Shown in pieces: positions 44,506 through 54,951 of a DNA stretch of 64,000 nt. Every line of letters begins with the position of its first letter. Within the stretch, counting starts at the first letter, position 1. Under the pieces are notes generated by a model. The model worked only from the letters and a program-made list of their open reading frames with translations, was not told where the DNA came from and ran no database searches. A program made the position numbers and the translations under genes. This DNA comes from Limonium bicolor (taxonomy: Eukaryota; Streptophyta; Magnoliopsida; Caryophyllales; Plumbaginaceae), in NCBI GenBank assembly GCA_023374045.1, contig CM041776.1:479497375-479561374 (forward strand), read 5' to 3'.

Positions 44506-47500
44506 TGAAATACCTCGAACTTAATTAAGGTGATTAAATCATTATAATATGGTATTTAAGGGCCTAATAGTACCTAAGGAATATTGGTGAAGAAAATAAA
44601 AACCAAAAGAAAAGAGAAAACGCTTAAAAGCGAAAAATGTAAAAATGAGTGTTACACAACCATAGGAGGTATGCGACCTCGAATAGGATCCTAGATGGGT
44701 TCCTAATGCTTAATTATGCCTCAATGAACATGTGGGAACAATTCTCGAAGAAAACAGATCCATAAAACGGATTAAAACCACAAACAAACCTTAAAGCACG
44801 TTTTTCGAGGAAACCAGGAAAACACGACTTTAAGCGGGTTAAATATACCCGTAATAATTTTAGTCAATCAAATGTCTATAATTAGACATTAGTAAAGGTC
44901 AGGAACCAATAAAATTAATTAAACGAGAAAATTCCGGAAAACGGGTTCCGGTGAGTATATAGTGTAAAAACGAGAACTTTTGGGGTGTAAATTGTAAATA
45001 TACCAAACATTTCCCTCCATTATGTAAATAAAAGACTTGCTCCCTCTCTTATATGTGGGCCACGTTTTTAATCAGACCTCCCTCTCTCCTAACTCTCTCA
45101 TTCACTAGGAAAACAAAAGAAGAAAGTAAAAAGTAATAAAGTGGGGAAAAAGTAAAAAGAGAAGTCTGACTCTCTCTCCTCCTCATGCCCTCTCTCACAT
45201 TTTCACACCCCCTTCAGACTTCCTTCTTCCGCTTCTTCCTCCAGACCCTAACCATGGCGATTTGAAGAAGAGCTCCAACCCTCCTCTTCTTCCTCCATTT
45301 TCAAGGTGCAAACAAAGTCCAAATGCCACAAACAATATACCGTTGAATTCCCCTCTCTTTGGAGTCCGTTTTCCACCCTTCAAAAATCAAGAAACTTGAA
45401 CTTCATCTCCATGGGTGTAGCTCTCCTTGAAGCTTGAAGGTGACCATTTGGAGCCTCATCTTCTTCTTGTTGTTCTAAGGTAAGAAAGGGACTCAAAGCT
45501 CTTCCTTTTCCAGCTTTCCCTTGTAAAATGAAAAACCTACGTTTGAACCCCACCATTCCTCCTTGTCCAGCCAGTTGATAATCTTCAAAGGTGTGCTGGA
45601 GCCTTGTCATTTTACTACCCAAAGCTTCATCTAGAAATTCAAGGTAATACTTCCTTAGAGTTTTAAGTATTTTCTTACAAGTTAGGGTTTGATTCCTAAG
45701 TTAGAAAACTTACTAGCCTTGTGGTGTATCCCATGGGAATGTGGCTGTATCATTACTGATTTCATAATTCAAGAACAAAGAAAAGGAGAAGGAAGGAGAA
45801 AGAAGAAAAGAAAGAAAACTAGCAAATTCAAGGTAAATGAACTTACCCTTGAGCTAGTTTTGTATTTAATGTGAAACAGAAATTTTAAATGCTTGAGTAT
45901 GGGGAAATTTACATGGTTTAAGTATTGATTGTGCTACTGCATAATGAGGAAAAGATTAAGTTAGGTTGAGGCTGTTTTGAGTGATGATCCAAGGCGTGGA
46001 AGCTAAAGGAAGTAAAAGGTAAATGTGCTGGAAATTAGTGTTGTTGTTGTCTTGATTGAACAGGGATGTAAAACTAAGTGAATGAGCAAAATAATGTGGT
46101 GAAAATGTTAGAATTGTAGGGAACCTCTGTCAAAATTTACTTGGGAACTAGGTGACATAAGTGTGAAATGGTGAAGGAAGAATCTAGGTTGAACTAGGTG
46201 TGTTTTGGAGTTTGATGGAGTATTTAATCACCTTAGGAACTAGATTTGGAAGGAAGGTTGTATTGGGTAATACTTGGGATGAATGTAATGGGAATAATGC
46301 AATGAGAGAACCATTGAGTATGAGGAAGGGAAGAAAACAAAAATCTGTAGCATTAGTTTAGGAGCATTAACAGTGGGGAAAAGGTGTAAGGAAACCAAGG
46401 AATGGGTGATGAGTTTAAGGAATGGATTAAGGAGGTTTAGAGTGCCTAAATGGTGTAAAAAACATGCTAGATTACATGTGGAAAGATTAGGAAAGGATTG
46501 AGTATGAAATAGGGGTTGAAATGAGGCTGAAAAATTGCAAAATATTGTGTAACAGGGCTGGTCCGGGTTTACAAACCGGTACACAAACCCGGACCACCCC
46601 AAAAACATGTCAGAAATGTAATCCAGGGAGTGGTCCGGGTTTATATCCCCGGACATATACCCGGACCATTGTAAAAATTGTCCAGAATGTTTATTCACGG
46701 CTTGGTCCGGGTTTGTAACCCTGGACACAAACTCAGACCACCCCAAAACTTCACCAGAATGTGTTTTAATGTATTCTAATGATGGGGAATTGAATGGTAA
46801 TGATATTATAAGGTAATTAAGACTTGATTAATGATGTTTAATGGTCATTAAGGGTATAAACAAGCTTGGGAAGTAATGAGAAGTAATGAGATGTAAGTGA
46901 CTTAGGTGGATGGATTTGATTTTTAAGGAATTAGTAAGTGTAAACCGAGAAACGTTAGAAACATAATGAGTGAGGTTAATTATAGATAATTAACCGCCCG
47001 ATTCTATATATGTTATAGAATTCGAATAGTTGAACACCAAAGGAGAGTCGGTGAGTCCAAGGACAACGATGAACAGTATAATTTTCTCATGCCCTGTATG
47101 CTACCTTGGCTACTCTGATTTGTGTGTTTGTGTGCTATGTGATGACCTAAACAAGATAAAACGCACGAATCGGATTTAATGCACCTTCTTGTACTAGTAG
47201 TGTATTGTTTGTTGTTGTTTGTATTTGGGCTCTTAGTTTGTATAATTCATGAAATGTATGAATGATGATGAGGTGCTTGAATGTGGTTGTGCATTTGTGC
47301 TAACCCTTGCCTTAGTGATTGTGAACTGATTCTCACTAACTCACTAACTATGTAACCCCTCTAACTTTGAGTAAATTGGTATATTGGAAGTATGTAAGAA
47401 GCCCGATATAGTTTCGACCACGCCTGAGGATGAGGAGACACAAGAGGTTGGATCCGATTCCTGGCCTTAATCTTTTCCATGGCCAAACCCCTTAAATGGG

Positions 47501-47980
47501 TAGCAACCTGGATTAGTGAGCCACCCTAAAGCCCGGTGGTGGGACGGTGTAGTCCCGACTTAACTTGAGTATAATATAAATAAATAAGTAAGAAAGTAAG
47601 TAAGCATTTGTATGAGTAAGACCAAGACTAGTGTAAGTCATATGGTCCCGAGTAAAAGAGTAAAGAACATCCGATTAACCCGGATGGGTAACTGGCTAAC
47701 AAGGAATGAAGTACAGATCTGTGAAGTGTATTACCTTGTTGACTGACTTGTGAATTGTATCCCATTGTAAGTACGGTATCCTTGTGTGAATGTACCTTGT
47801 ATGTATGTACCTTGTATGATTGTAATGCCTTCTGTATAGCATGTATGCATGTATAAAATGAACCACATGTATTCGACCAAGTAGTCGGTGTACCCCCGTT
47901 AGCACGCGGGGTATGCGAATTTCATATGAAGCTTTTGTTGAGCCCCTTGGAGAACTGTTTTTATTTTCCAGGTACCCGAC
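44506..47980 (+). mobile_element. Element A2: second copy of the A-family LTR, cut by the Ogre-like element
   Basis: It begins TGAAATACCTCG and follows A1 in order: the TTAAGGGCCTAATA block, ATTGGTGAAG, a pyrimidine-rich leader (45050-45500), the GCCCGATATAG...CGACCACGC block (47400), GTAGTCGGTGTACC (47880) and CAGGTACC (47969). It breaks off at 47980, where the Ogre-like LTR starts; A1 matches up to about 6309. Preceding cataa (44501-44505) may be one half of a target-site duplication. It is non-coding throughout. Confidence 0.78.
46559..46740. repeat. Palindrome cassette of element A2
   Basis: Three 38-bp inverted repeats start at 46559, 46631 and 46703, exactly 72 bp apart. The first has perfect 12-bp arms, TGGTCCGGGTTT and AAACCCGGACCA. 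The second shares TGGTCCGGGT/CCCGGACCA. The third is eroded on its right arm (CTCAGACCA). The cassette occupies the same place in the LTR as the TGGACC-type cassette of A1 but does not resemble it in sequence or spacing. Confidence 0.87.
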
Positions 47981-48604
47981 TGTAGACACCAAAAATTCTC
48001 ACCCATCTCATATTGAAATAAAAAAAAACATGCTTCTAGAAACAAGGCGGTCATCCCGTTTTCGACCAAATGAATTTCTTTTTACCGACATTTAAACCTC
48101 ACATTCCTATGGAAGAGGAGCACGAGCTTTTTGTCGTAATCTGTTTTTGACTGACTTCATTTCGTATACTTATTTTGCTGCTCTCGTTTTAAAATTTTTC
48201 ACAGTTTTGTTATTACCTTATATTATTTTTATGTACTCGATCGATTTATACTTTTTTTTATTTATCATTTCCTTTTGATTTCCCCCGCTTTATCATCGTT
48301 ATTTTTATTATTTCATGTGTCCTTTTTACTACTATTATTTTCCATTTATTTTAAGTGTTTTATCTTCATTACGAGCATTAATTTTCATTATTTCATGTAC
48401 ATGTGCTATTCTTTTATTTTTTATCTCATTACTTTTTTGAATCTTATTTTAATTGTATTTCATACTTTCGTGTCATTAGATTAATCTTCTCACCTTTAGT
48501 GTGCATTTCTTTGGAATTGGTAGCTTTTCTTTTTTCAGAAGAGTTACCCAGTCGAAATCAGGACTCTTGTATCTTTCTTCTCATGAGTACACTGAAATCT
48601 AATC

Positions 48605-48686
48605 TAGCATAACTGGTTAGAACACTCTCGGATATAACCCATGGGTCTCGGGTTCGATTCTTGGCACGAGCGAAGGTTTGCTCTTT
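48605..48686 (+). ncRNA. tRNA-like Pol III module 1 in the Ogre LTR
   Basis: A box A-like block TAGCATAACTGGTTAGAAC (48605-48623) is followed 27 bases later by a box B-like GGTTCGATTCT (48651-48661). The surrounding TCGGG/CTTGG can form a T arm with wobble pairs. A T run lies at 48683-48686. No acceptor stem pairs properly, so this is a tRNA-derived sequence and not a working tRNA gene. Confidence 0.5.
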
Positions 48687-48744
48687 TATTTTGCCTTAAC
48701 TCGCGATATGGCTCTTCTTTTATTTCGTCGCTCCACTTACTGAA

Positions 48745-48821
48745 TATTGTCCTAGCTCATCCGGTAGAGAGCGTGAGAGGAGGTCACTAGGTGCCGAGTT
48801 CGAAACTCGGTGGAAGCTTTT
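48745..48821 (+). ncRNA. tRNA-like Pol III module 2 in the Ogre LTR
   Basis: Box A-like TAGCTCATCCGGTAGAGAGC (48753-48772) can form a D arm with GCTC/GAGC. The arm GTGA/TCAC around a 7-base loop sits in the anticodon position, but without the usual U before the anticodon. A perfect T arm, CCGAG and CTCGG around TTCGAAA, lies at 48794-48810. A TTTTT terminator is at 48817-48821. The acceptor ends do not pair. It looks like a tRNA pseudogene or SINE head carried inside the LTR. Confidence 0.6.
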
Positions 48822-48951
48822 TGTTTTGAAAATCTCAAATTTTGTAAATGTTGGACTCTCCCAGTTTGGGTCCGTTTTAATTCCTTTAAAAGGCCCACAT
48901 TCATCTAGTGAAACCCTAGTGTGCCACATGTTCACCCACCCCATTCTCACA

Positions 48952-48958
48952 TTATAAA
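48952..48958 (+). promoter_or_regulatory. Probable TATA box of the Ogre LTR
   Basis: ATTATAAACA sits just upstream of CTCAAAACCCTACAG and of a leader rich in CTTCGATCTGCGATTCCCC. Transcription would start about 30 bp downstream and read through the last 6 kb of the LTR. No experimental support is available here. Confidence 0.45.
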
Positions 48959-49241
48959 CACTCAAAACCCTACAGTAGACTCACGTTTTAAAAAAGCCGG
49001 ATTGATCCCGATTTTTATTCTCATTGTCTCATTCTCTGTTTGCTCTGGATATTCCCAGTTCAAGCGAAGAACGAAGAAAAAACCCAGAACCCTTTTCTCC
49101 TTCGATCTGCGATTCCCCTTTCATTCTCCCTCTCTCGTCATGATCACCCCAAAAAAACTCCTCAATCGACACTCCACACATTGTCGTCCATCAGAAATCT
49201 CGCCCTAACCCTCCTTCGGATTCGACTTAACGAGTAAGCAG

Positions 49242-50351
49242 GTAAGCTTCGGTTCAGAAGAGAAGGCATCTTCTGGGTTTCATCTCCCCCTTGGATATGG
49301 GTCTCTCTGTCTCTGTTTTTTTTGTTTTCCACTTGTTCATCGGACTTGTCATTTGAGCCATTCTGGCACTGGCTAAGAGGAACTGGCGAGGCATGGGTTT
49401 TCCGGAAACGAGTTTCCGATGTCGATACCAGCCCCCATATTCCTAGCCCCATTCCCCTTTCGATTTTTTTTAATAACTCGTGTTCATAATTTTGGATTCT
49501 GCACGTTGGCTTCGAACAAACACCAAACCTCCATCATAGGTTTGGTTTTTGTAATCCTCTTTTTTTTTATACAAGCCGAACACTCTTCGAATTTTTGTCG
49601 TCTTGATTTGCCAATGGGCTCGATGAATACCAGACCTCAAACAATGAGTTCATGGGTTCGAAAGTTGCAGGAGATGGTGTTACCTTTCCTTTTTCTGTTT
49701 GCCTATACCCTTTCTGAAACACCGGGTGTTCTACTTCCTTTGTGAAGAATCAGCCGTGAACTTCAGTTCGGCGTGATACCAGTTCCATCATCTTTTTCCT
49801 TGTTAATCTCGGCGGAACCCGAGCTGGGTTTTAATCTGTTACCACATTGCATGTTGATATTAGAGAAGTAAAAGTTATTCTCTGGCTACAGTTTTCTTCC
49901 CCTTCCGCCTCATACGTATTATTCGAGTACCGAGCCCGTTGTTGCATTACTGTCACTCGCTGAAACAAATCTTCTTCTGCTATGGTGATATTGCTCTTGA
50001 ATCATGTTGGTCTAAGGCTCTGGTTATTAGTGAAGAATCTGTCCGGTTGTCTATTGTTCTCGATCTGAGCTGAAAGATTGATAACCTACCTTTTGTATCG
50101 CTCATTTGTACACCTTCTCCTTGGTAAATCTACTCCTCTGCTATTAAGTGTTCCTGGATGAGGTTGGTGTGTAAGTTTACGACCCAGGGAAAAACGTACT
50201 CAAAGTTCATGCGGTTCCGATCTACATAAGTGAAGTCTGTATCTCTAAACCTTCCTTTGTGCCAATCAGAATTTTATTCAAAACCGTGTGGACTAACTTT
50301 CTGTTGTTGCTGTTCTGCTTCTGTTTCAATTTTATGTTTATTGTCTTGCAG
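49242..50351 (+). other. Candidate intron in the LTR leader
   Basis: A good 5' splice site, CAG|GTAAGC, ends the pyrimidine-rich leader at 49242. A good 3' splice site, a T-rich run then CTTGCAG|G, lies at 50351. The 1.1 kb between is T-rich, as plant introns are. The layout imitates the leader intron of a plant gene. Splicing is inferred from the sites only. Confidence 0.35.
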
Positions 50352-51607
50352 GGAGTCCGTATCTCCATTCCTGGTATTTCACCCTAAACTGAAAATCTAT
50401 CAGATATGATGATTGATGCATGTTTGTATGTTGAAACCCATGTCTGCTCTCTGTTAAATTTGTTCTCTGTTTCTTATTTGAGAATAAGCTACACTGCATT
50501 CCTAGTTTGGTTACACCAGATCCATGCGAGCCTGTTTACTTATTTCAGATTAGCATAGACTAAGTGGAGTTCAGTTGATTGTTCATTTCAAGACCCGTTC
50601 CAGTTTTTGTGTGCTATGATTCGTGTTCTGCATACTCACCTTTTCATGTTGGTTTAGCTCTCTTGCTTGTCAACCCTTACATGGCCACTGAAAGATACAC
50701 AATAGAGAGAAGTAACAATGAATTAGAAACCCACAGTTAGGATCCTCATTTTCTGTCGGTTTGTAGGATCTGTTTAGCCTGGACTAGGTAATGTTTGGTG
50801 TTAATCTGATAACCTTTTCCTAGTTTAATTTGTTATTTCTGTTGTATATACCCCACCCTCTATATTTTACACCTCTCGGACTTTTTTCTCTTATTTTCGG
50901 CCTATGCTTGACCATTGAAAGATAAGAATAGTGTGAGGATAACAATTGACTAGCAACCCACACATTAGGATTCATTTTGTTGGTGCGCTATTGAGAGTCT
51001 AGGGTTAAATAAATCTGACTTGGCACTCAGCAGCTTTGAGGATTTGTTTCTGCGTGTATTAGCTTCTGAACCGTCTTTTATGTGTACATAATTTGCTTAG
51101 GTGACTTTCGAAATTCATGCATAGGGTCCCACCTTGATCGCTTTTAAACTCCATGTTATATATGTGTTATTTGCACGGTCCTTTAGCTTTTGGAATTCAT
51201 GTCTACATTGCTGTTTCATCTTGATGGGCTGGACCTGTTTGGGCCCGGTAACCCGTGGCCCAAATTTAATTTCGTTTCAGGCCCAGTTCATAAACAGCCA
51301 AACGGGCTGGGGCAGGTGACCATAGAAAGCCCATTAGGTTGTCCCTCTTATTGGGCCCTTGAGGCCCACTTTAGAAAAGCTTTAGGTTTGGGGTATCCTC
51401 GATGCATACGGGTCCTAGACACGGTCCATTCGAGGAATACCCGGTTTCCTTAAAACTTTCCAAATCATCCTCTAATTTCAGAATAAAATGTACAATCAAC
51501 AAAATCCAATCCATTTGTGAATCCAAATATTTTTTCATTTAGACATAGCTTAAGCCCAATTTCAAACTTCTTATTAGAAATCTATTTTCAAAGCCCAATT
51601 CCATTTC

Positions 51608-51735
51608 AGTCCGGCCCACTTCTCAGTCCGGCCCACTTCTCAGTCCGGCCCACTTCTCAGTCCGGTCCACTTCTTAGTCCGGCCCACTTCTCAGTCCGGC
51701 CCACATCTCAGTCCGGCCCACATCTCAGTCAGGCC
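51608..51735. repeat. 17-bp CAGTCCGGCCCACTTCT tandem array
   Basis: About eight head-to-tail copies with small changes (CACATCT in the later ones, one CAGTCCGGTCC). It continues into less regular GGCCCA- and AACCCAAG-rich sequence to about 52030. Confidence 0.88.
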
Positions 51736-52039
51736 CAACCGACCCAAAGTCCAAACCGACCCAAGGCCCAAGCCGGCCCATCACCCAGTTTGGCCCGAGC
51801 CCAAAAACCCAAACATAAAGCCCAAGGCCAAAAACCCAAACACAAAGCCCAAGGCCAAAAACCGAAACCCAAGCCCAAAGCCCAAATTCGGCCCAATCTG
51901 GCCCGAGCCCAACCCAAACCCGAAGCCTGGCCCACTACTCCTCAAAACCGGCCCATCACCCAATTTGGCCCAAATGCCCACACTTGACCCAAACACAACC
52001 TCGGCCCACAAACCAAGTCCAATCCTTGGCCCAAAACAA

Positions 52040-52500
52040 TCTCGGCCCATTACCTAGCCCAGGCCCATCCGGCCCGTTATCTAGCCAAGGCCCATTCGGC
52101 CCATTATCTAGCCAAGGCCCATTCGGCCCATTACCTAGCCCAGGCCCATTCGGCCCATTACCTAGCCCAGGCCCATTCGGCCCATTACCTAGCCCAGGCC
52201 CATTCGGCCCATTACCTAGCCCAGGCCCATTCGGCCCATTACCTAGCCCAGGCCAATCCGGCCCGTTATCTAGCCAAGGCTCATTCGGCCCATTACCTAG
52301 CCCAGGCCCATTCGGCCCATTACCTAGCCCAGGCCCATTACCTAGCCCAGGCCCATTCGGCCCATTACCTAGCCCAGGCCCATTCGGCCCATTACCTAGC
52401 CCAGGCCCTTCGGCCATGACCTAGCCCAGGCCCAGTCGGCCCGTTACCTAGCCCAGCTCGGCCTATTACCTAGCCCAAGCTATTCGGCCCATTACCAAAC
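52040..52500. repeat. 27-bp GGCCCATTACCTAGCCCA tandem array
   Basis: About sixteen units of CGGCCCATTACCTAGCCCAG plus GCCCATT, with variants GTTATCTAGCCAAGG interspersed. The order of variants suggests local amplification of short blocks. Each unit holds GGCCCA, so the array is full of TGGGCC on the minus strand. It creates long proline-glycine frames on both strands that are not genes. Confidence 0.9.
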
Positions 52501-52559
52501 ACAATCCTGCCCACAGAAACCAAACCAAACCCACAAAAATCTAACAAGGTCCACAAGAA

Positions 52560-52810
52560 TCCAACCTTGACCGAGATGACTTTTGACCCGAACTTTGACC
52601 TTTGACCCGAACTTTGACCTTTGACCCAATCCAAACTTTGACCAATCTGAACTTTGACCTTGACTTAGCTTTGACCCAGTCCAACTTTGACCAACCAAAT
52701 CTTGACGAACGACCAAAAATGTTGACCTTGACCAAAAAACGTTGATCTTGACCAAAAAAAAACGTTGACCTTGACCAAAAAAGCGTTGACCTTCACCCGA
52801 CTTTGACCCA
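52560..52810. repeat. TTTGACC-rich array
   Basis: The stretch is dominated by CTTTGACC, AACTTTGACC and GTTGACCTTGACC repeats. TTGACC matches the W-box core bound by WRKY factors, at a density far above chance. A TTCAAACCCAATTC-rich stretch follows to about 52925. Confidence 0.8.
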
Positions 52811-53319
52811 ACCTGAACCTCAATCTAATTCAAACCCGATTCCAAACCCAATTCAAATTCATTCCAAGCCTAATTCAAACCAAATTCAATTCAAACCCAA
52901 TTCATTCAAACCATCGAACCCAATTTCCACTTCAAACTCAACTTGTAAATTCCGTTTGAACTCCAAATCCAAAAAATCTCCTTTCTCGAATTTCAAACAA
53001 TCATTTTATTCAAACTTCATCAAGTTTTCAAAAGAAACCATTTTGTGGAATTTAAAAAGGAAAAACTCTTCTCACATCACAGAAAACTCTTCTCAAATGC
53101 AGGAAGTTCTTCTCACATATACAGAAAGTTTTCTCCTAAAAACATTTCTCAAAATCAGTGTTTCTTCGTCGAGAATTCCGAACAACTTCAAAAGTTTTCT
53201 AACTTAGTTTTCAACTCAAATAAACCGTTTTCGGGGAGCAAGTAATGTCTAACCCCTTCAAAACATTTCCTCCATGGTTAGAACACCACTTGTCTTCCTT
53301 CCCAAAAATAAAAATCCGA

Positions 53320-53474
53320 GGCGGGGCACTGGGGTCATAACCTCCTTTGTCGCAGTCTGGATCTCTTTAGGCGGGGCATTAGGCTGACAAACCTCCCCTA
53401 ATTGCAGCCTAGATTTTTACAAGGCGGGGTGCTAGGGAAGTAACGACCTTCCTAGTTGCAGCCGGGATTTTAGA
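53320..53474. repeat. Three-copy repeat of about 50 bp (GGCGGGGCA type)
   Basis: Copies start at about 53320, 53370 and 53423. Each has GGCGGGG(C/T)... then a block of the AACCTCC type and a (T/C)GCAG(T/C)C.GGAT-like end. They are diverged from one another. Confidence 0.75.
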
Positions 53475-54113
53475 ATCGTCTAACTCCCTTCTACTCGACT
53501 TCAATATTTTTGGTTTTTAACGTTTTAAAACCCGGGAGTTAGAGACGTTATTAGGGTTTGACCGAGAACATCTCATTCATGGTGTTTCTCTCTAAATCCT
53601 ATTTTTCGACATAAATTCATTGCCCCATCTTTCGAGCCTCGGCACTTACCATTAATTAAGTGTCGTGTTCGAGGGGGTACATAGGGTAATCCCTCGGGAT
53701 TATCCGCCCTTTTACAACAAAAACTGATTTTTTTCGATTTTAAAAACTTTAAGAGAGACAATTTTGACAATCATTCCTCCAAACAATTCAGTCCACCATC
53801 ATCTCACTCTAAATTCAAAACATCCCAAAACATCAACCCTTTCATAACCTCAAATCCGAAAAGCCCGGGATTTCTACTCAAACTTCAATTGCCTCACATA
53901 CTCACTCAAATCATTCCAAACTCGAAACATCTCCTGAATCCCGACCTCTTCCAAACTTCTATAGTCTCATAGGCCCAAGTGCCCCACAGACTCGAACATC
54001 TCAGTCTCTTCACCATTTTCAGATTCGAATGTCTCACAGACCCGAGCGTCGCACAGACTAACCTCTCAAACACCTCAAAAATCCTCAAAACTCAACCATC
54101 CTAAAGGCCTGAA

Positions 54114-54153
54114 CTACGTAAGGTCTGATCTCAACAGGGAGTTGAGTACGTAG
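54114..54153. repeat. Two-part hairpin motif in the Ogre LTR
   Basis: The outer arms CTACGTA (54114-54120) and TACGTAG (54147-54153) pair perfectly. Inner arms CTCAAC (54130-54135) and GTTGAG (54141-54146) pair around AGGGA. A 9-base bulge, AGGTCTGAT, lies on the left side only. The left half recurs at the window end. Confidence 0.75.
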
Positions 54154-54933
54154 GCAACCCACACAGGGTGCGACCCCGTTCCAAACAAAAAGCCATTTTC
54201 CCCTTCTAAGGTGGTTCTCATATCTCTCAAAACACACAAACCTCCTTAGGTTCCCACAAACTTCAAACCATCATACTCCAAGTCTTGTCTATTCACTCAA
54301 CCTCGGGCTCTTCCCAATCTTCATTCTATACTCATCCGAGTTCACCAACTCCTCCCCTTGGCGCTAGCTCGGCAGAAAAGCTCGCCTCATCCATTCTCTT
54401 TCTCTCTTCCTGTCCTAATCCTATCCTTTGGCTTTAACTGAATCTCTCTAATAAGGTTTTGAAGGAAGGCAATCCCGACAATTGGAGACCGAGGTTTCCT
54501 CGGGCACCAATCCGAAGTCGTGGTCGTTGCCACTTCTGAGGGGTGTAACCCAGTGCGAACCCACAACAGAATCTCTGCAAATGACCAGATAGTCCCTATC
54601 CATAGGCAATAAATCATCAGAGTCAATTAACGGTTCTTAGAACCCTTCTCCTCCCTTCCTAGTTCCTTAGGTCAAACTAGGTGGCGACTCTAGTCAATTC
54701 CGCCTTATAGAGGCATAAGTCCGCGTGGAGCCCATTGAGAGCGGGTGTAGTGTTCACTAACACTCCCCCTTTATGCTTTCTGGGAAAGACGGACGATAGA
54801 GTAGGTATTTGAGGGCTGCCATGAATAACGGGTTTTCACCCTCCACAGAATGGCATTTCATAGGCTCTAGGCTTCTTAGTCAGATCATATTTGCATAGAC
54901 CCCCCTCATACCGAAAAATCACCCTCCACAGAA

Positions 54934-54951
54934 TGGCGACTCTGCTGGGGA
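54934..54951 (+). other. Primer-binding site of the Ogre-like element (tRNA-Arg type)
   Basis: TGGCGACTCTGCTGGGGA starts three bases after the LTR end. To my knowledge this is the arginine-tRNA-type primer site used by Ogre elements. It fixes the LTR end and the plus orientation. Confidence 0.82.

Larger units (their letters stand above)
47981..54930 (+). repeat. 5' LTR of the Ogre-like element (6950 bp)
   Basis: Its length is deduced from the TG start at the A2 breakpoint and the CA end just before the primer site; the partner LTR is not available to confirm it. It contains two tRNA-like modules (48605-48821), a TATA box (48952), a gene-like leader with a possible intron, GGCCCA arrays (51608-52500), a TTGACC array (52560-52810), a 50-bp repeat (53320-53474) and a two-part hairpin (54114-54153). 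The sequence TCACCCTCCACAGAATGGC occurs both near 54838 and at the true LTR end, so the end region is partly duplicated. Confidence 0.78.

Noticed and set aside
48745..48821. Functional tRNA gene
   Set aside because: The T arm is perfect, but acceptor strands do not pair and the anticodon loop lacks the conserved U. It is recorded as tRNA-like only.
49000..51200. A captured host gene (leader, intron, exon) within the Ogre LTR
   Set aside because: The leader and intron look gene-like, but no protein-coding exon with a known domain follows. A long transcribed LTR leader explains it equally well, so I list only a candidate intron.
51517..52424. Long Pro/Gly-rich frames on both strands in the Ogre LTR
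   Set aside because: They are translations of the 17-bp and 27-bp tandem arrays and exist in several frames at once, as expected for repeats whose period is a multiple of three or lacks stops.
52040..52500. CRISPR-like regular repeat appearance
   Set aside because: The 27-bp units are directly adjacent with no unique spacers, in a plant LTR. It is an ordinary minisatellite.
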